Source of the DNA: an uncultured Chitinophaga sp.
GTDB lineage: Bacteria; Bacteroidota; Bacteroidia; Chitinophagales; Chitinophagaceae
Assembly: GCF_946479755.1 (NCBI RefSeq)
Contig: NZ_CAMLHC010000030.1
Coordinates: 1 to 64,000 of the forward strand
DNA length: 64,000 bases
Reading direction: 5' to 3'
Under the pieces are notes generated by a model that saw nothing but the letters and a program-made list of their open reading frames with translations, did no database searches and was not told where the DNA came from. A program made the translations under genes and the position numbers. Positions 63,538-64,000 of this stretch are shown here, piece after piece (the first letter of the stretch is position 1; every line of letters starts with the position of its first letter).

Positions 63538-64000
63538 TTACTGCTGTCCTTCATTCCGTCGTGTCCATTCCCGCAGGAACCGGAAAGAAAGGTTGGCATT
63601 GAATGTCAGGATAAAACTGATGAGCAGGAACATTACGCTCATCGGTGTCAGTATAGCCGGATTATCAGCCCCCAATTGCTGTATCACATCTTTCTTCACT
63701 TCCGGTGGCAATGCCAGCAGGCCGATGCCCAGCAAAAACAGCAGCGCGCCGAAAAGCAGGGTGATTACTCCCATGATCCGGATACCGCTGGGCGTATTCT
63801 CCTTTAGGGGAATCTCGGGCAACAAGAGGCTACGCTGAAGATATAATGATAAAACGCTATGTATGAAACAGGCACCCCAGATCATGACAGACACCAGCAT
63901 CATAGGGTTGAAGCCGGCAGAGATGACCATAAACACACCCAAAAAAGTAAAAAGACCTGTTATCATCAAGGCAAGGGCGGTGAAAATCCTGTATAATTTA
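63538..64000 (-). CDS. Membrane protein, 5' end outside window
   Basis: Reverse-strand open frame running off the right edge. The visible 153 or so codons are strongly hydrophobic, with about four membrane spans (near LMITGLFTFLGVFMVIS, LVSVMIWGACFIHSVL, MGVITLLFGALLFLLGIGLLA and TPMSVMFLLISFILTF). The frame remains open past the in-frame ATG at 63966 to the edge, with membrane-like sequence (YRIFTALAL), so the true start lies beyond the window. No family recognised. It is 11 bp from the trHb gene. Confidence 0.7.
   Translation of the reverse strand, partial: KLYRIFTALALMITGLFTFLGVFMVISAGFNPMMLVSVMIWGACFIHSVLSLYLQRSLLLPEIPLKENTPSGIRIMGVITLLFGALLFLLGIGLLALPPEVKKDVIQQLGADNPAILTPMSVMFLLISFILTFNANLSFRFLREWTRRNEGQQ

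Overview
The window reads as a chromosomal segment of a Bacteroidota organism, most likely Chitinophagaceae and plausibly Chitinophaga-like. The pointers are a SusC/SusD pair with a cognate ECF sigma/FecR pair, tandem GH92 glycosidases, DUF3127, DUF4843, PKD-like, DUF6452 and DUF6048 families, promoters of the Bacteroidota type (TTG/TTTG, about 18-21 nt, TAnnTTTG) and a general lack of Shine-Dalgarno sequences. The genus is inference from gene content. No CRISPR array, rRNA, prophage or recognisable insertion sequence was seen.

Layout. 1-2.5 kb: partial tRNA-Ser(GCU), dnaA and an AT-rich dnaA upstream region with DnaA-box-like 9-mers. 2.5-9 kb: a DUF3127 OB-fold-like protein with an SSB-type tail, a COG2509 flavoprotein, an ABC-2 exporter (ATPase plus permease), then a reverse-strand pair (nitronate monooxygenase/FabK-like and a sugar-phosphate nucleotidyltransferase). 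9-13.5 kb: glyA, then a four-gene YtrA-type operon (ABC ATPase, membrane protein, GntR regulator, anchored periplasmic protein) behind a 24-bp palindromic operator. 13.6-19.4 kb, reverse strand: M20 amidohydrolase, SPOR protein, deoC, secA. 19.7-28.6 kb, reverse strand: ECF sigma, FecR, SusC, SusD, DUF4843, PKD-like lipoprotein. 29.1-36.8 kb: a GFO/IDH/MocA - TIM-barrel isomerase - cytochrome c - DUF1080 - ThuA - ThuA/sugar dehydrogenase/PKD/cytochrome c cluster resembling keto-sugar (3-keto-glycoside) pathways. 36.9-42.9 kb, reverse strand: two GH92 enzymes and a LacI regulator. 43.2-50.2 kb: fatty acid desaturase, fabF, uvrA, DUF6452 lipoprotein, DUF6048 protein. 50.2-64 kb: ElaA-like acetyltransferase, ModF-like twin ATPase, alpha-2-macroglobulin lipoprotein and pbpC with a reverse-strand DUF1016 (PDDEXK) gene between them, then rarA, a group III truncated haemoglobin and a membrane protein cut by the window edge.

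Themes. Housekeeping replication, repair and secretion genes (dnaA, rarA, uvrA, secA, glyA, fabF) are interleaved with carbohydrate-scavenging blocks. The SusCD locus is probably induced through the outer-membrane receptor, FecR and ECF sigma. The GH92 block is probably under the LacI protein. The cluster at 29-37 kb couples cytosolic sugar oxidation/isomerisation to periplasmic or outer-membrane oxidation with cytochromes. Alpha-2-macroglobulin and PBP1C form a conserved cell-envelope repair/defence pair.

The least explained structures are (a) two 29-bp near-identical palindromes, one inside the DUF1016 coding sequence and one 1 nt past its stop, which differ by a compensatory base-pair change; (b) a perfect 39-bp inverted repeat built of AATTACG units at 50.2 kb, with short relatives elsewhere in the window; and (c) an SSB-like DDLPF tail on the DUF3127 protein. 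All calls come from reading the sequence without database searches.
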